This document shows, one piece after another, positions 17,728-27,238 of a stretch of DNA of 64,000 nucleotides. The stretch covers positions 310,001 through 374,000 of the forward strand of contig NZ_FOBX01000001.1 in NCBI RefSeq assembly GCF_900109945.1, given 5' to 3'. The notes under the pieces are model-generated. The model was not told where the DNA came from. It made no database searches and saw nothing but the letters and a program-made list of their open reading frames with translations. Position 1 is the first letter of the stretch. The number at the start of each line of letters is the position of its first letter. Both the position numbers and the translations under genes were made by a program. The stretch comes from Bradyrhizobium sp. OK095. Its GTDB lineage: Bacteria; Pseudomonadota; Alphaproteobacteria; Rhizobiales; Xanthobacteraceae.

Positions 17728-20682
17728 TCATGCGGCTCTGATCTGACAAAGCGTGGCTTTCGGCTCCTGCATGCCGGTGGCAGGATCATAGCCATAGGTC
17801 GTCAGCGTATTGACGCTCTCACCGAGCACGATTGGATCGGCACCCGCCGGATATTTCGCCCGGAGATCCGCGCCCTCATACCAACCGGCGAAATGGAAGG
17901 GCATCCAGGCAACGCCCTTGCCAACGCGTTCGGTCACCTGCGCCTTCATCCGGGCGCGTGAGCTGTTCTCTGCGCCGGTCACCCAAACCCAGCCGCCGTC
18001 GACGATGCCGCGCTCGGCTGCGTCCGCCGGATTGATCTCGACGTACATGTGCTGCTTGAGTTCGGCGAGCCATTTGTTGGACCGCGTTTCCTCGCCGCCG
18101 CCTTCGTATTCAACCAAGCGGCCCGAACTCAGAATCAGCGGAAACTGCTTGGCGATCGCGCGATCGACTGCCGCCTTCTGCACGGAGAAGCCGATATTGG
18201 GCACGCGAAATTGCTTCGCATCCGGCAAGGTCGGATAGTCGGCAACGAGGTCGGGCCGCGGCGTATAGATCGGCTCGCGATGCACCGGAACCGGGTCGGG
18301 CAAATTCCACGCAATCATGCGGGCCTTGGCGTTTCCGTAAGGCGAGCACCCGTGTTCGATCGCGACCCGCTGGATGCCGCCGGAAAGATCGGTCGACCAT
18401 GACACCTTGTCGGGATCGGCCGGCTTGATGCGCGCGATCACGTCGAACTCTTGCGCGGTGAGATCCTTGTCCCAGCCGAGCTTCTTCAGCACGCCAAGAG
18501 TGAACTCGGGATACCCGTCCTTGATCTCCGAACCGACGGAGTAGGAGCCCTCGGCAAGAAGATTATCGTGGTCTTCCCGCTCCACCTCCTGCCCGTTCTC
18601 CATCACCTTGCGCTTGACGACGCGTTCGACCCCGAACCGCGCGCGAAAGGTGCCGCCGCCCTCTTTCACGGGAAGGTTGGTGTTGTAGAGGATCGGCGTA
18701 CCCGGATGTTTGAACTCCGGCGTACCCCAGCATGGCCACGGCAGGCCGTAATATTCCCCGCCAACCTCGGGATCGTCCTTCGGCGCCCGCAGTGTCACCA
18801 GATCGAACTTGTGCTGGTTCCTCATGTGGGCCTTGAGCCGCTCCGGCGACTGCCCGCAATATCCCGTCGACCATCCGCCGCGGTTGATCTCGCGGAGGAT
18901 GTCCTCCGCCGAAACTGCGCCGTTCTCGACCTTGATGTTCTTGAACATCAGGTCGGCAAATCCAAACTTGCGGGCGAACATGTACATCATGTCGTAGTCG
19001 TTCTTCGCCTCGAAGACCGGATCGACGATTTTCTCACCCCATTGCAGTGAGCGATTGGAGTTGGTGCGCGAGCCCTCCATCTCGAAGCTCGTGCAGGCCG
19101 GGAGGAGGTAGGTGCCGTTCTTGCGCTCCGACAGCACCGACCACGCGGTCGGATAGGGATCGCAGACCACCAGCAGTTCGAGCTTCTCGATGCCCTTCAC
19201 GGCCTCCGGCATCCGGGTGATGGTGTTGACGCCGTGTCCCATGATGAACATGGCCTGCACCGGGTTGGGCTGGCTGATCTGATTCTTCGGCAGCAAAGTT
19301 GCGTCAAACCAGCGCGTGCTCGGAATGCCAGGCGTTTCCATCAGCTTCTTGTCGGGGAAACGCGACTTCATCCAGTCGTAATCGATCTCCCATACCCGGC
19401 ACCAATGTCGCCAGGCCTCCTCGGCGAGGCCGTAATACAATGGCAGCGAGGTGACATCGAGACCGAGGTCGGTTGCGCCCTGAACGTTGGTGTGGCCGCG
19501 GAAGATGTTGGCGCCTGCGCCGGGCTGCCCCATGTTGCCGGTGGCGAGCAGCAACAGGCAACTGGCGCGGACATTCGCCGTGCCGGTGGTGAATTGAGTC
19601 TGCCCCATCGCCCAGATCAGTGTGGCCGGCTTCTGCGTCGCGAACAGTTGAGCGATGTGTTTGACCTGTGCTTCGGGCAAGCCGGTCACGCGCTCGACCT
19701 CCTTGGGAGGCCACTTCGCGATTTCCTTTCGGACCTCATCGAGGCCATAGACACGCTGGCTGAGGAATTCCTTGTCTTCCCAGCCATTCTCGAAGATGTG
19801 CCACAGCATGCCGTAGATCGTGGCGATGTGCGTGCCGGGACGAACCCGGACGTATTCGGTCGCGTGCGCAGCGGTTCGCGTCATCCGGGGATCGACCACG
19901 ATCATGTTGGCGCGGTTGAGCTCCTTGCCTTCAAGAATGTGCTGCAAGGAGACCGGATGCGCCTCGGCGGGATTGCCGCCCATCAACAGAATGGTCTTGG
20001 CGTTGCGGATGTCGTTGTAGCTGTTGGTCATCGCGCCGTAGCCCCAGGTATTGGCTACGCCGGTGACCGTCGTCGAGTGACAGATCCGCGCTTGGTGGTC
20101 GGAATTGTTGGTGCCCCAAAACGCGGCGAGCTTGCGATTGAGATATGCGGCTTCGTTGGTGAACTTGGCGGAGCCGAGCCAATACACCGAGTCGGGGCCG
20201 GCCTTCTGACGAATGTCCAGCAGCTTGTCGCCGATCTCGTCGATCGCCTTCTCCCAGGAGATGCGCGTCCATTGTCCGTTGACGAGTTTGACGGGATAGC
20301 GCAGGCGCCGCTCGTTCAGCACGTCGTCGCGAACCGCAGCGCCCTTGCAGCAATGCGAACCGCGATTGATCGGACTGTCGTAGTCGGGCTCCTGTCCGAT
20401 CCATACGCCGTTGGCGACCTTGGCGATCACCGAGCAGCCGACCGAGCAGTGCGTACAGATATTCTTCCGGATCGTGACCGGTGCGCCGACCGGTGGTGGT
20501 GGACCAGCCTCGGCCTGACGTACGCCGTGCAGCGAGATTTCACCCACCGCGACCAATGCGCCTGCCGTGATGCCTGAGCGCTTCAGGAAAGTTCGCCGGT
20601 CTAAACCCGACGACGATGGGCCAGCGTCTGCATTGGAGAGCTTGGCACGCTCCGGACGACGCTCGGACTTCCTGATCAGCAC
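17728..20682 (-). CDS. Formate dehydrogenase alpha subunit, molybdopterin-dependent
   Basis: A 984-residue molybdopterin oxidoreductase. Near residue 29 is the Tat motif DRRTFLKRSG, followed by a hydrophobic segment, so the protein is exported folded. The N-terminal [4Fe-4S] ligands are CTHCSVGCSV and the Cys in GSHCCKGAAVRD. The active-site residue is Cys in the segment QARICHSTTVTGV (about residue 200), where Escherichia coli FdnG has selenocysteine, so no selenocysteine insertion is needed. The C-terminus shows the dinucleotide-binding domain ending ATGMQEPKATLCQ. The gene is second in a row after a small Tat-signal protein and is followed by the beta and gamma genes. It oxidises formate in the periplasm, feeding quinone. 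Confidence 0.95.
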   Translation of the reverse strand: MLIRKSERRPERAKLSNADAGPSSSGLDRRTFLKRSGITAGALVAVGEISLHGVRQAEAGPPPPVGAPVTIRKNICTHCSVGCSVIAKVANGVWIGQEPDYDSPINRGSHCCKGAAVRDDVLNERRLRYPVKLVNGQWTRISWEKAIDEIGDKLLDIRQKAGPDSVYWLGSAKFTNEAAYLNRKLAAFWGTNNSDHQARICHSTTVTGVANTWGYGAMTNSYNDIRNAKTILLMGGNPAEAHPVSLQHILEGKELNRANMIVVDPRMTRTAAHATEYVRVRPGTHIATIYGMLWHIFENGWEDKEFLSQRVYGLDEVRKEIAKWPPKEVERVTGLPEAQVKHIAQLFATQKPATLIWAMGQTQFTTGTANVRASCLLLLATGNMGQPGAGANIFRGHTNVQGATDLGLDVTSLPLYYGLAEEAWRHWCRVWEIDYDWMKSRFPDKKLMETPGIPSTRWFDATLLPKNQISQPNPVQAMFIMGHGVNTITRMPEAVKGIEKLELLVVCDPYPTAWSVLSERKNGTYLLPACTSFEMEGSRTNSNRSLQWGEKIVDPVFEAKNDYDMMYMFARKFGFADLMFKNIKVENGAVSAEDILREINRGGWSTGYCGQSPERLKAHMRNQHKFDLVTLRAPKDDPEVGGEYYGLPWPCWGTPEFKHPGTPILYNTNLPVKEGGGTFRARFGVERVVKRKVMENGQEVEREDHDNLLAEGSYSVGSEIKDGYPEFTLGVLKKLGWDKDLTAQEFDVIARIKPADPDKVSWSTDLSGGIQRVAIEHGCSPYGNAKARMIAWNLPDPVPVHREPIYTPRPDLVADYPTLPDAKQFRVPNIGFSVQKAAVDRAIAKQFPLILSSGRLVEYEGGGEETRSNKWLAELKQHMYVEINPADAAERGIVDGGWVWVTGAENSSRARMKAQVTERVGKGVAWMPFHFAGWYEGADLRAKYPAGADPIVLGESVNTLTTYGYDPATGMQEPKATLCQIRAA

Positions 20683-20691
20683 GGAGGTCTC

Positions 20692-20904
20692 CTATCGAGC
20701 GGCGGGATAGCCGTTGACGCGGTAGAAGTTCCGAACTTCCTGAGAGTCAGCCTGGTAGCGAGCCCTGCGCTTTTGGTTCAAATCGACCGGCTTCGCAGAA
20801 GCCGGGGAGGGCAACAGCTCGCCGACACTGACTGCGCCGACGCCAATCATCGTCAGCTTAAGCAAGTCACGTCGAAGAACCTTTCGCGGAGGGTCACTCT
20901 TCAA
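20692..20904 (-). CDS. Formate dehydrogenase region Tat-signal small protein
   Basis: A 70-residue protein with a Tat-like leader (RKVLRRDLLKLTMIGVGAVSVGE) and a short periplasmic part ending FYRVNGYPAAR. This matches the small formate dehydrogenase-region Tat target family that precedes the alpha-subunit gene in many proteobacteria. The frame runs on upstream to 20973, but the TTG at 20904 is preferred: GGGAG lies about nine bases upstream, and the length fits the family. It is first in the operon, nine bases before the alpha subunit. Its role is not established; a part in export or assembly of the enzyme is inferred. Confidence 0.82.
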   Translation of the reverse strand: MKSDPPRKVLRRDLLKLTMIGVGAVSVGELLPSPASAKPVDLNQKRRARYQADSQEVRNFYRVNGYPAAR

Positions 20905-20941
20905 CGAACGATACTCCCGTTTCGGGTTAGCCCGTCGGTAC

Positions 20942-20969
20942 GTTATCCGAGTTCGGCGCCGGACATCAA
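20942..20969 (-). promoter_or_regulatory. Candidate promoter of the formate dehydrogenase operon
   Basis: On the minus strand TTGATG and GATAAC are 16 bases apart and lie 38-65 bases upstream of the TTG start of the small Tat protein. The spacing and match are fair for a housekeeping sigma promoter, but the -10 is imperfect and there is no other support. Confidence 0.3.
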
Positions 20970-21094
20970 TCACAACCCTGTATTGCTTCAGCAGCAGGGG
21001 CCGGTAATGCTGCAGCTTTCCGGTCGTTGCTCATCTCGGATTTGAAAATTGTCGTGCGAATTGGAAACGGTGAGTGGACATGTTCCAGCCACCC

Positions 21095-21706
21095 TCACTC
21101 CGAAGCCAACCCCGTCCTCCGCCGCAAATCCGTGATCGCCCGCAAAAAGCTGTCGGCGGGCGTCGTCTCCGGATCGATCAGCCGGTGCAGGCGAAAACCG
21201 TCTTCCAGCGCCAGCACGACGGAGGCCATCCAGGGCGGGTTGAGCGCGTCGTTCTTGCCGTTGCTCTTCAAGGTTGCCTCGACGATGTCGGCAACCAGCT
21301 TGCGCCGCGCGCGCAGGCGTTTTGCAAGCTCCGGCCGGCGCTTCTCGGCGCGCGCGACGAACAGGATCATCTCCATGTGGAGGAGGGGCGAGCGGCCGAG
21401 CGGGTCCTGCCTGGTGCGGTCCATCGCCTTCAGCGCCGCGATGAAATCGTCGAGATTGTCGTGCTGGGCGAGGATGTCCATGTTGCGCCGGATCGACTGG
21501 TCGACATGGTCCTCGAGCATGGCGATGATCAGCTCGTCCTTGCTCCTGAAGTTGGAATAGAACGCGCCGCGGGTGAAGCCTGCCGCCGCCGCAATCGCCT
21601 CGATGCTGGCGCCGCCGATGCCGTCTTCCTCGAACACGCGCGCGGCCGCCTCGAACAACTTGTCGCGCGTATCGTCCCTGGTCGGCCGTGTTCTCACCCT
21701 TGACAT
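21095..21706 (-). CDS. TetR/AcrR-family transcriptional regulator
   Basis: A 203-residue repressor-type protein. The N-terminal helix-turn-helix is clear: RDKLFEAAARVFEEDGIGGASIEAIAAAAGFTRGAFYSNFRSKDEL (residues about 15-60), ending in the family motif GAFYSNFRSKDELI. The C-terminal ligand-binding helices are divergent, as usual. It is transcribed away from the cytochrome P450 gene with about 130 bases between the two starts. The gap holds a perfect 12-base inverted repeat, so it most likely represses itself and the P450. The ligand is not predictable; a P450 substrate or a related hydrophobic compound is an inference. Confidence 0.92.
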   Translation of the reverse strand: MSRVRTRPTRDDTRDKLFEAAARVFEEDGIGGASIEAIAAAAGFTRGAFYSNFRSKDELIIAMLEDHVDQSIRRNMDILAQHDNLDDFIAALKAMDRTRQDPLGRSPLLHMEMILFVARAEKRRPELAKRLRARRKLVADIVEATLKSNGKNDALNPPWMASVVLALEDGFRLHRLIDPETTPADSFLRAITDLRRRTGLASE

Positions 21707-21728
21707 CGCGCCAGGTTAGGGCAGAATG

Positions 21729-21756
21729 CAACTCGATACAACAATGTATCGAGTTG
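21729..21756. promoter_or_regulatory. Palindromic operator between TetR and P450 genes
   Basis: Arms CAACTCGATACA and TGTATCGAGTTG are a perfect 12-base inverted repeat with the spacer ACAA. It lies 23 bases from the TetR start and 80 bases from the P450 start. This is the size and placement expected of a TetR-family dimer or double-dimer operator; the assignment is inference. Confidence 0.75.
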
Positions 21757-21836
21757 ATAATTTCAGGGATGGTTACGCCGGGCGTTGGGCTGCGCTCAGC
21801 GTATTCGTGTCATGCGGCAACCGGTTTGAGGTCACC

Positions 21837-23084
21837 ATGAACGAGCAAGTGCAACCCACCCAAGTTGAACCTGCCGGCGGCGATCCGCTGTTCAACCCGC
21901 TGTCGCCGGACTTCATCCGCGATCCCTATCCGCATTATGACCGGCTGCGCGCGATCGATCCGATCCACGTAACCCCGTTCGGCCATTTCGTCGCCAGCCG
22001 TCACGCCGACGTCGGCCTCGTGATGCGCGACAAGCGTTTCGGCAAGGATTACGTCGAACGCTCCAAGCGTCGCTATGGCGACAAGATTATGGACGAACCG
22101 GTGTTCCGCAGCATGAGCCACTGGATGCTGCAATCCGATCCGCCCGACCACACCCGCCTGCGCGGCCTCGTCGTAAAAGCCTTCACCGCGCGCCGTGTCG
22201 AGGACATGCGGCCGCGGATCCAGGAGATCGTCGACCAGGCCATCGATGCTGTGATTGATCGCGGCCACATGGACCTGATCGAGGACTTTGCCTTCCGCCT
22301 GCCTGTCACCATCATCTGCGACATGCTCGGCATCCCCGAGGACCATCGCGAGACCTTCTACAAGAGCTCGCGCGACGGCGGCCGGCTGCTCGATCCCGTG
22401 CCGCTCACGCCGGAGGAGATCGCCAAGGGCAACGCCGGCAACATGATGGCGCAGATGTATTTTCAGCAGCTGTTCGAGCTGCGCCGCAAAACTCCCGGGG
22501 ACGACCTCATCACCCAGCTGGTGCAGGCCGAGGAAGACGGCAACAAGCTCACCAATGAGGAGCTGACCGCCAACATCATCCTGCTGTTCGGCGCCGGCCA
22601 CGAGACCACGGTCAATCTGATCGGCAACGGCCTGCTCGCGCTCCACCGCAATCCGGACCAGCTCGCGCTGCTCAAGGCGCGGCCGGAACTGATGGCGGGC
22701 GCGATCGAGGAATTCTTGCGCTATGATTCGTCGGTGCAGATGACCGGGCGCGTGACGCTCGAGGACATCGAGGATCTCGGTGGCAAGAAGATCCCGAAGG
22801 GCGAGACCGTGCTCTGCCTGCTCGGCTCGGCCAACCGGGACCCCGCGGTTTATCCCGATCACCCCGAGCGGCTTGACGTCGTCAGGCCAAACGTCAGGCC
22901 GCTGTCGTTCGGCGGCGGCATCCATTTCTGCCTGGGGGCCCAATTGGCGCGGATCGAGGCCGAGATCGCCATTGCGACGCTGCTCCGCCGGCTGCCAAAC
23001 TTGCGCATCGACGACGTCGAGAACCCCAAATGGCGGCCGACTTTCGTGCTGCGCGGCCTGACGCAGCTCCCTGCCAGTTGGTAA
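21837..23084 (+). CDS. Cytochrome P450
   Basis: A 415-residue soluble bacterial P450. The heme-binding loop FGGGIHFCLGAQLARIE places the cysteine ligand at residue 365. The I-helix oxygen-activation motif GAGHETT is near residue 254, and the ExxR pair is in EEFLRYDSSVQMTGR. Start: the frame extends upstream to 21726, but the ATG at 21837 has GAGGT just upstream and starts where the family begins; the upstream part lies in the operator region. There is no ferredoxin or reductase gene close by, so it must borrow its redox partner. Divergent regulation by the TetR protein at 21095 is likely. The substrate is unknown. Confidence 0.93.
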   Translation: MNEQVQPTQVEPAGGDPLFNPLSPDFIRDPYPHYDRLRAIDPIHVTPFGHFVASRHADVGLVMRDKRFGKDYVERSKRRYGDKIMDEPVFRSMSHWMLQSDPPDHTRLRGLVVKAFTARRVEDMRPRIQEIVDQAIDAVIDRGHMDLIEDFAFRLPVTIICDMLGIPEDHRETFYKSSRDGGRLLDPVPLTPEEIAKGNAGNMMAQMYFQQLFELRRKTPGDDLITQLVQAEEDGNKLTNEELTANIILLFGAGHETTVNLIGNGLLALHRNPDQLALLKARPELMAGAIEEFLRYDSSVQMTGRVTLEDIEDLGGKKIPKGETVLCLLGSANRDPAVYPDHPERLDVVRPNVRPLSFGGGIHFCLGAQLARIEAEIAIATLLRRLPNLRIDDVENPKWRPTFVLRGLTQLPASW

Positions 23085-23095
23085 TCGCTGCCAAT

Positions 23096-23218
23096 CCTCA
23101 TCCTGAGGAGCGCGCTAGCGCGTCTCGAAGGATGACAGGCCCCCGCTGCATCCATGCGGCGATAGCCGGGCCTCGCCCTTCGAGACGGCCGCGTTCCGCG
23201 GCCTCCTCAGGGTGAGGG
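23096..23218. repeat. Palindromic intergenic repeat
   Basis: The left part starts CCTCATCCTGAGGAGCGCG and runs to TCTCGAAGG; the right part CCTTCGAGACGG to CTCCTCAGGGTGAGG is its imperfect reverse complement. The element can fold into one long stem and follows the P450 stop directly. I recognise this as a repeat common between genes in Bradyrhizobium and relatives, though copy number cannot be measured here. Confidence 0.7.
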
Positions 23219-23255
23219 TCTCGCACCAGCGTTAACCTCCGCGCGCAACAGTCGC

Positions 23256-23284
23256 TGTGACTTCGCCACACTTCCCCCTATATA
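23256..23284 (+). promoter_or_regulatory. Candidate promoter of the AsmA gene
   Basis: TGTGAC and TATATA are separated by 17 bases, and the -10 lies inside a small palindrome (CCCCCTATATAAGGGG). The start of translation at 23352 is about 68 bases downstream. The -35 match is only partial. Confidence 0.4.
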
Positions 23285-23351
23285 AGGGGCTGTTCCGGCG
23301 CGCCTGAGGCCCTCAGGTTTGGCCCGGGCCGGTTTGGCCGAGGGGAGACCC

Positions 23352-26300
23352 GTGCAGACGACGCTGCTCGGATTGGCGATTGCCTTTATTTTAGCGCTGC
23401 TAGCTGCGCTGATCGGGCCTTACTTCATCGACTGGAACCAGTTCAGGCCCCAGTTCGAGGCGGAGGCTGGCCGGATCATCGGCGTGCCGGTGCGGGTTGC
23501 GGGCGAGCTCGACGCGCGGCTGCTGCCGGCGCCGACCCTGCGGCTGCGTTCGGTTACCTTCGGCGGCAACAACGATCTCGGGCGCCTCCGCGCCGACAAG
23601 CTCGACGTCGAATTCAGCCTGAGCTCCCTGATGCGCGGCGAATGGCGCGCCACCGAGCTGACGGTCAACGGCATGGCGGTCGATCTCGGCCTCGATGCCA
23701 GGGGGCGGGTGGATCTGCCGTCCACTGCCAGCGGCACCTTTAACCTCGCCTCGCTCGCGATCGAGCGGCTGAACCTCACCGGCCGGGTCGCCCTGCATGA
23801 TGCCGCCAGCCGTTCGACCTTGGAGCTGAACGACATCGCCTTCTCCGGCGACGTCCGCTCGCTCGCCGGCTCGGTGCGGGGCGACGGCAATGTCACGGTC
23901 GCAGGCACGCGCTACCCGTTCCGAATCTCCTCCGGTCCGAGCGCCGACGGCAGCGCCACCCGTCTCCATCTCAACATCGATCCCGGCGAGCGTTCTGTCT
24001 TGGCCGATCTCGAAGGCGTGCTCGCCTTCGACAACCGCCTGCCGAAATTCGACGGTGCGCTGACGCTGGCCGTTCCACCAACGAAGAAGGCGGGCGAGGC
24101 CGGGCCTATGCCCTGGAAGCTCACCGCAAAACTCAAGGCCGATCCGGCCGGCGCCAAGCTCGACCAGATCGATGCGAGCTTCGGCGTCGAAGACAACGCG
24201 CTGAAGCTCGGCGGCGTCGGCGACCTCAGGTTCGGCGCCTCGCCGCTGCTGCGCGCGGTGCTCTCGGCGCGCCAGATCGATGCCGACAGGCTGGCGGCCA
24301 AGGACGATGCCGAGCCGCTGCGTATCCTGCCGGCGTTGCGGGCGGGGCTGGCGGCGATCCCGCAGGCGCCGATCCCCGCGCAGATCGAGTTCAACTCCGA
24401 CCAGATCATGCTCGGAGGCCGGCCGCTGCAGAACATCGCGGCTGAACTCAAGACCGACGGGCGATCCTGGACCTTCCAGCGGCTCGAGCTGCGCGCGCCC
24501 GGCATGACGCAGCTCTCGCTCAACGGCGCGACGCCCGGCGCCGACAGCTTTAGCGGCCGTCTCAGCGTTGAATCCTCCGATCCGGATACGCTGGTGGCTT
24601 GGCTCCAGGGCCGCAGCGAGGTCAACCGCCGCAGCACGCGGCCGCTGCGGCTTGCCGGCGACGTGACCATCGCCGCCAACCATCTCGCCATCGACAGGCT
24701 TAAGGCCGACATCGAAGGCGGCACGGTCGAGGGCCGCATCGGCTTCGTGCAAACCGGCGCAAGCAAGGGTTCGCGGATCGACGCCGATATCAAGGCCGAC
24801 CGTCTAGACCTCGACGCCGCCGCGAGCTTTGTGCGCGCGCTTGCGGGACCGCAAGGCGAATGGCCGGAGGAAGCAAAGCTCTCGCTCGATATCGGCCGCG
24901 CCATCTCCGCCGGCCAGGAGCTGCGGCCGTTTGCGGCAAAACTCGGCTACGGCGCGAATTCCTTGTCGCTGGAGCAGTTGCGGTTCGGCCAGACCAGCGG
25001 CGTGACCACCGAGGCGAGCGGCAGTTTTGATCGTACCAAAGCCACCGGCAAGCTCGCGCTGAAATCTTCCGCGAATTCGCTGCGTGAACTGACCGCGCTG
25101 ATCGAGCCGTTTGCGCCCTCGGTGCGCGCTCGCTTCGATGCGCTGCCGTCACTGCCGGGCGCGACCCGCCTGAAGCTCGATCTCAGCCTCGACAAGAACG
25201 CCGAGCACGCCGATCGCGGCGATGCCCGCGCCGTGCTCGATCTCGACGCGCCGCAGCTAAAGGCCACCGCGACGCTGATCGCGCAGACGCCGCTCGCGGC
25301 CGTCAACGGCATCGACATCGACCGTTTGCGCAACAGTGATTTTACGCTGGAGTCGAAAGTGTCGACGCCGCAGGCCGGCGCATTGCTGGCGCTGTTCGGC
25401 CTCGATCGCATGGTCGCCGCAGGCGAGGGCGCTTCGCAATTCGAAGGCAAGGTAAGCGGCGCCTGGCGGCAGCCGCTGCAATTGAACGCAAAGCTCAGCG
25501 GCGGCGGGCTCGACGCGGACGCGCAGGGCAGTGTCGAACTGTCGGAGCCGAAAGCCAACGTGAATCTGCGCGTGCGCAACGTCAACCTCGCGCCGCTGTT
25601 CGGCACTGGCACGGCGGACAAGTCGACGCAGAGTGTCAGCCTGTCGTCTCGCCTCACGCTTTCCGGAAATCGCCTGACCTTCGACGACCTCGACAGCAAC
25701 GCGGCTGGCTCGCATTTGCGTGGCCATCTCGCGGTTACGCTCGATCAGGAGAAGAGCGTCGACGGCGAAGTGGGCCTCGATACGCTCGACCTTGCGCCTG
25801 CGCTGGCGATGGCGATCGGGGCGGCCGGACACGATGGCGGCGAGCCGCTGAGCGCAGGGCTGCTCGGTGGCTGGCGCGGCCGCATCGCCTTCCAGGCGTT
25901 GCGCGGCATATTGCCCGGCGGGCTCGAGCTGCGCCCCTTCGGCGGGACGATCCGGAGCGATGGCCAGTCGCTCGCGCTCGATGCCCTCAAGGGCGGCGTC
26001 GGCGGCGGCGAGATGTCGGCGAGTTTCGATGCGCGCAACGGCGCCAATGGCGTCGCGATGAATGCGCGTATCGAGCTCAGCAATGTCGATGCGACCACGC
26101 TGCGCTACCGCGACCTCGCGCTGCCGAAGGGACGCGCCTCGATGCAGATGGCGCTGACGAGCCAGGGCCGCAGCCTCGCAGCGCTCACGGGTGCGCTCGC
26201 CGGCAACGGCACGGTGACGCTGGACTCGGCCGAGATCGCTGGCCTCAACCCGCGCGCTTTCGAGATCGCCATCCGCGCCAGCGATGGCGGCCAGGTCGCC

Positions 26301-26984
26301 AACGACGACAGGCTGCGGCAGCTGGTCGAGCCCGCGCTGGCGGCAGGTCCGATCGCGGTTGCCTCGGCGCAGATCCCGTTCACGATCCGCGACGGGCGTT
26401 TGCGCGTCGGCGCGACGCCGTTGGAGGCCAAGAACGCTCGCGCCATCGTCTCCGGCGGCTACGACATTCCCGCCGACCAGGCCGACATCCGCGCCAGCCT
26501 GACGCCGATCATGACCGGGCTCTCCGGCGCCCCGCCGGAGATCCAGCTGTTTGCGGCAGGTCCCCCCGACAGGCTCAACCGCACCGTCGATCTGGCGCCG
26601 CTGTCCTCGTGGCTCGCGGTGCGCACGATCGATCGCGAGACGCGCCGGCTGGATGCGATCGAGCGCGGCGAGCCGCCACCGGCCACCGCCGCGCTGCCGA
26701 CGCTGGTCTCGCCCGATCCCGCGCCGGAGCCGTCGCTGACCGACGTGCCGATGCCCGGCCGCGATCCGCGCCGCGCGCCACCGCCCAAGCCCAAGGCCGC
26801 ACCGACGCCGAAGGCCCCGCAGGCCGCGCCCGCAGCGCCAAGCCCGCCACTCACAAGTCCGCCGCTCGCAAGTCAGCAGGTCGCCCCGCTCCCGCCGCCG
26901 ATCGAGGTGCGGCCCGCTCCGGGTCCTGCGCCCGCAAAGCCCAGGCCGAAGCCGCCGCTGGTGCTGACGCCGTCGAATCCGTGA
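23352..26984 (+). CDS. AsmA-family protein
   Basis: A 1210-residue protein with an N-terminal membrane helix (MQTTLLGLAIAFILALLAALIG) followed by the AsmA signature around FDWNQF-like FIDWNQFRPQFEAEAGRIIGVPV. The rest is long beta-rich repeating sequence, the kind that forms an extended groove for lipid in AsmA/TamB proteins, anchored in the inner membrane. The last about 80 residues are rich in Pro and Ala and probably disordered. The GTG at 23352 is chosen because GGGAG sits about five bases upstream and the membrane helix follows; the TTG at 23319 is less likely. Involvement in outer-membrane lipid transport is known for the family and inferred here. Confidence 0.88.
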   Translation: MQTTLLGLAIAFILALLAALIGPYFIDWNQFRPQFEAEAGRIIGVPVRVAGELDARLLPAPTLRLRSVTFGGNNDLGRLRADKLDVEFSLSSLMRGEWRATELTVNGMAVDLGLDARGRVDLPSTASGTFNLASLAIERLNLTGRVALHDAASRSTLELNDIAFSGDVRSLAGSVRGDGNVTVAGTRYPFRISSGPSADGSATRLHLNIDPGERSVLADLEGVLAFDNRLPKFDGALTLAVPPTKKAGEAGPMPWKLTAKLKADPAGAKLDQIDASFGVEDNALKLGGVGDLRFGASPLLRAVLSARQIDADRLAAKDDAEPLRILPALRAGLAAIPQAPIPAQIEFNSDQIMLGGRPLQNIAAELKTDGRSWTFQRLELRAPGMTQLSLNGATPGADSFSGRLSVESSDPDTLVAWLQGRSEVNRRSTRPLRLAGDVTIAANHLAIDRLKADIEGGTVEGRIGFVQTGASKGSRIDADIKADRLDLDAAASFVRALAGPQGEWPEEAKLSLDIGRAISAGQELRPFAAKLGYGANSLSLEQLRFGQTSGVTTEASGSFDRTKATGKLALKSSANSLRELTALIEPFAPSVRARFDALPSLPGATRLKLDLSLDKNAEHADRGDARAVLDLDAPQLKATATLIAQTPLAAVNGIDIDRLRNSDFTLESKVSTPQAGALLALFGLDRMVAAGEGASQFEGKVSGAWRQPLQLNAKLSGGGLDADAQGSVELSEPKANVNLRVRNVNLAPLFGTGTADKSTQSVSLSSRLTLSGNRLTFDDLDSNAAGSHLRGHLAVTLDQEKSVDGEVGLDTLDLAPALAMAIGAAGHDGGEPLSAGLLGGWRGRIAFQALRGILPGGLELRPFGGTIRSDGQSLALDALKGGVGGGEMSASFDARNGANGVAMNARIELSNVDATTLRYRDLALPKGRASMQMALTSQGRSLAALTGALAGNGTVTLDSAEIAGLNPRAFEIAIRASDGGQVANDDRLRQLVEPALAAGPIAVASAQIPFTIRDGRLRVGATPLEAKNARAIVSGGYDIPADQADIRASLTPIMTGLSGAPPEIQLFAAGPPDRLNRTVDLAPLSSWLAVRTIDRETRRLDAIERGEPPPATAALPTLVSPDPAPEPSLTDVPMPGRDPRRAPPPKPKAAPTPKAPQAAPAAPSPPLTSPPLASQQVAPLPPPIEVRPAPGPAPAKPRPKPPLVLTPSNP

Positions 26985-27026
26985 GGCGGGGTTAGTTCGG
27001 AGAGATCGAGCCGCGAGCTCCTCTTA

Positions 27027-27048
27027 CCTCTCCCGCTTTCGGGAGAGG
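27027..27048. repeat. Short hairpin repeat after the AsmA gene
   Basis: CCTCTCCCG and CGGGAGAGG pair perfectly around a four-base loop. This hairpin is common in related genomes. There is no T run after it, so it is a weak terminator candidate at best. Confidence 0.5.
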
Positions 27049-27238
27049 GAGCGCACCTGTTGCCCGCCGGTAAACCCATTCCTTCGCATTTTAACGAATT
27101 TTCGTCGACAAAACTGCTGCACCGGTTTTACCGGATCTGCGCGTTTGTTCCCTAGTCTCTCTCCCAGAGGAATTCGACATCGCGCCAGCACAGGCGGGAT
27201 GGCTCGCCAAAGAACGACCAAGAACTGGGGTGATCGAG

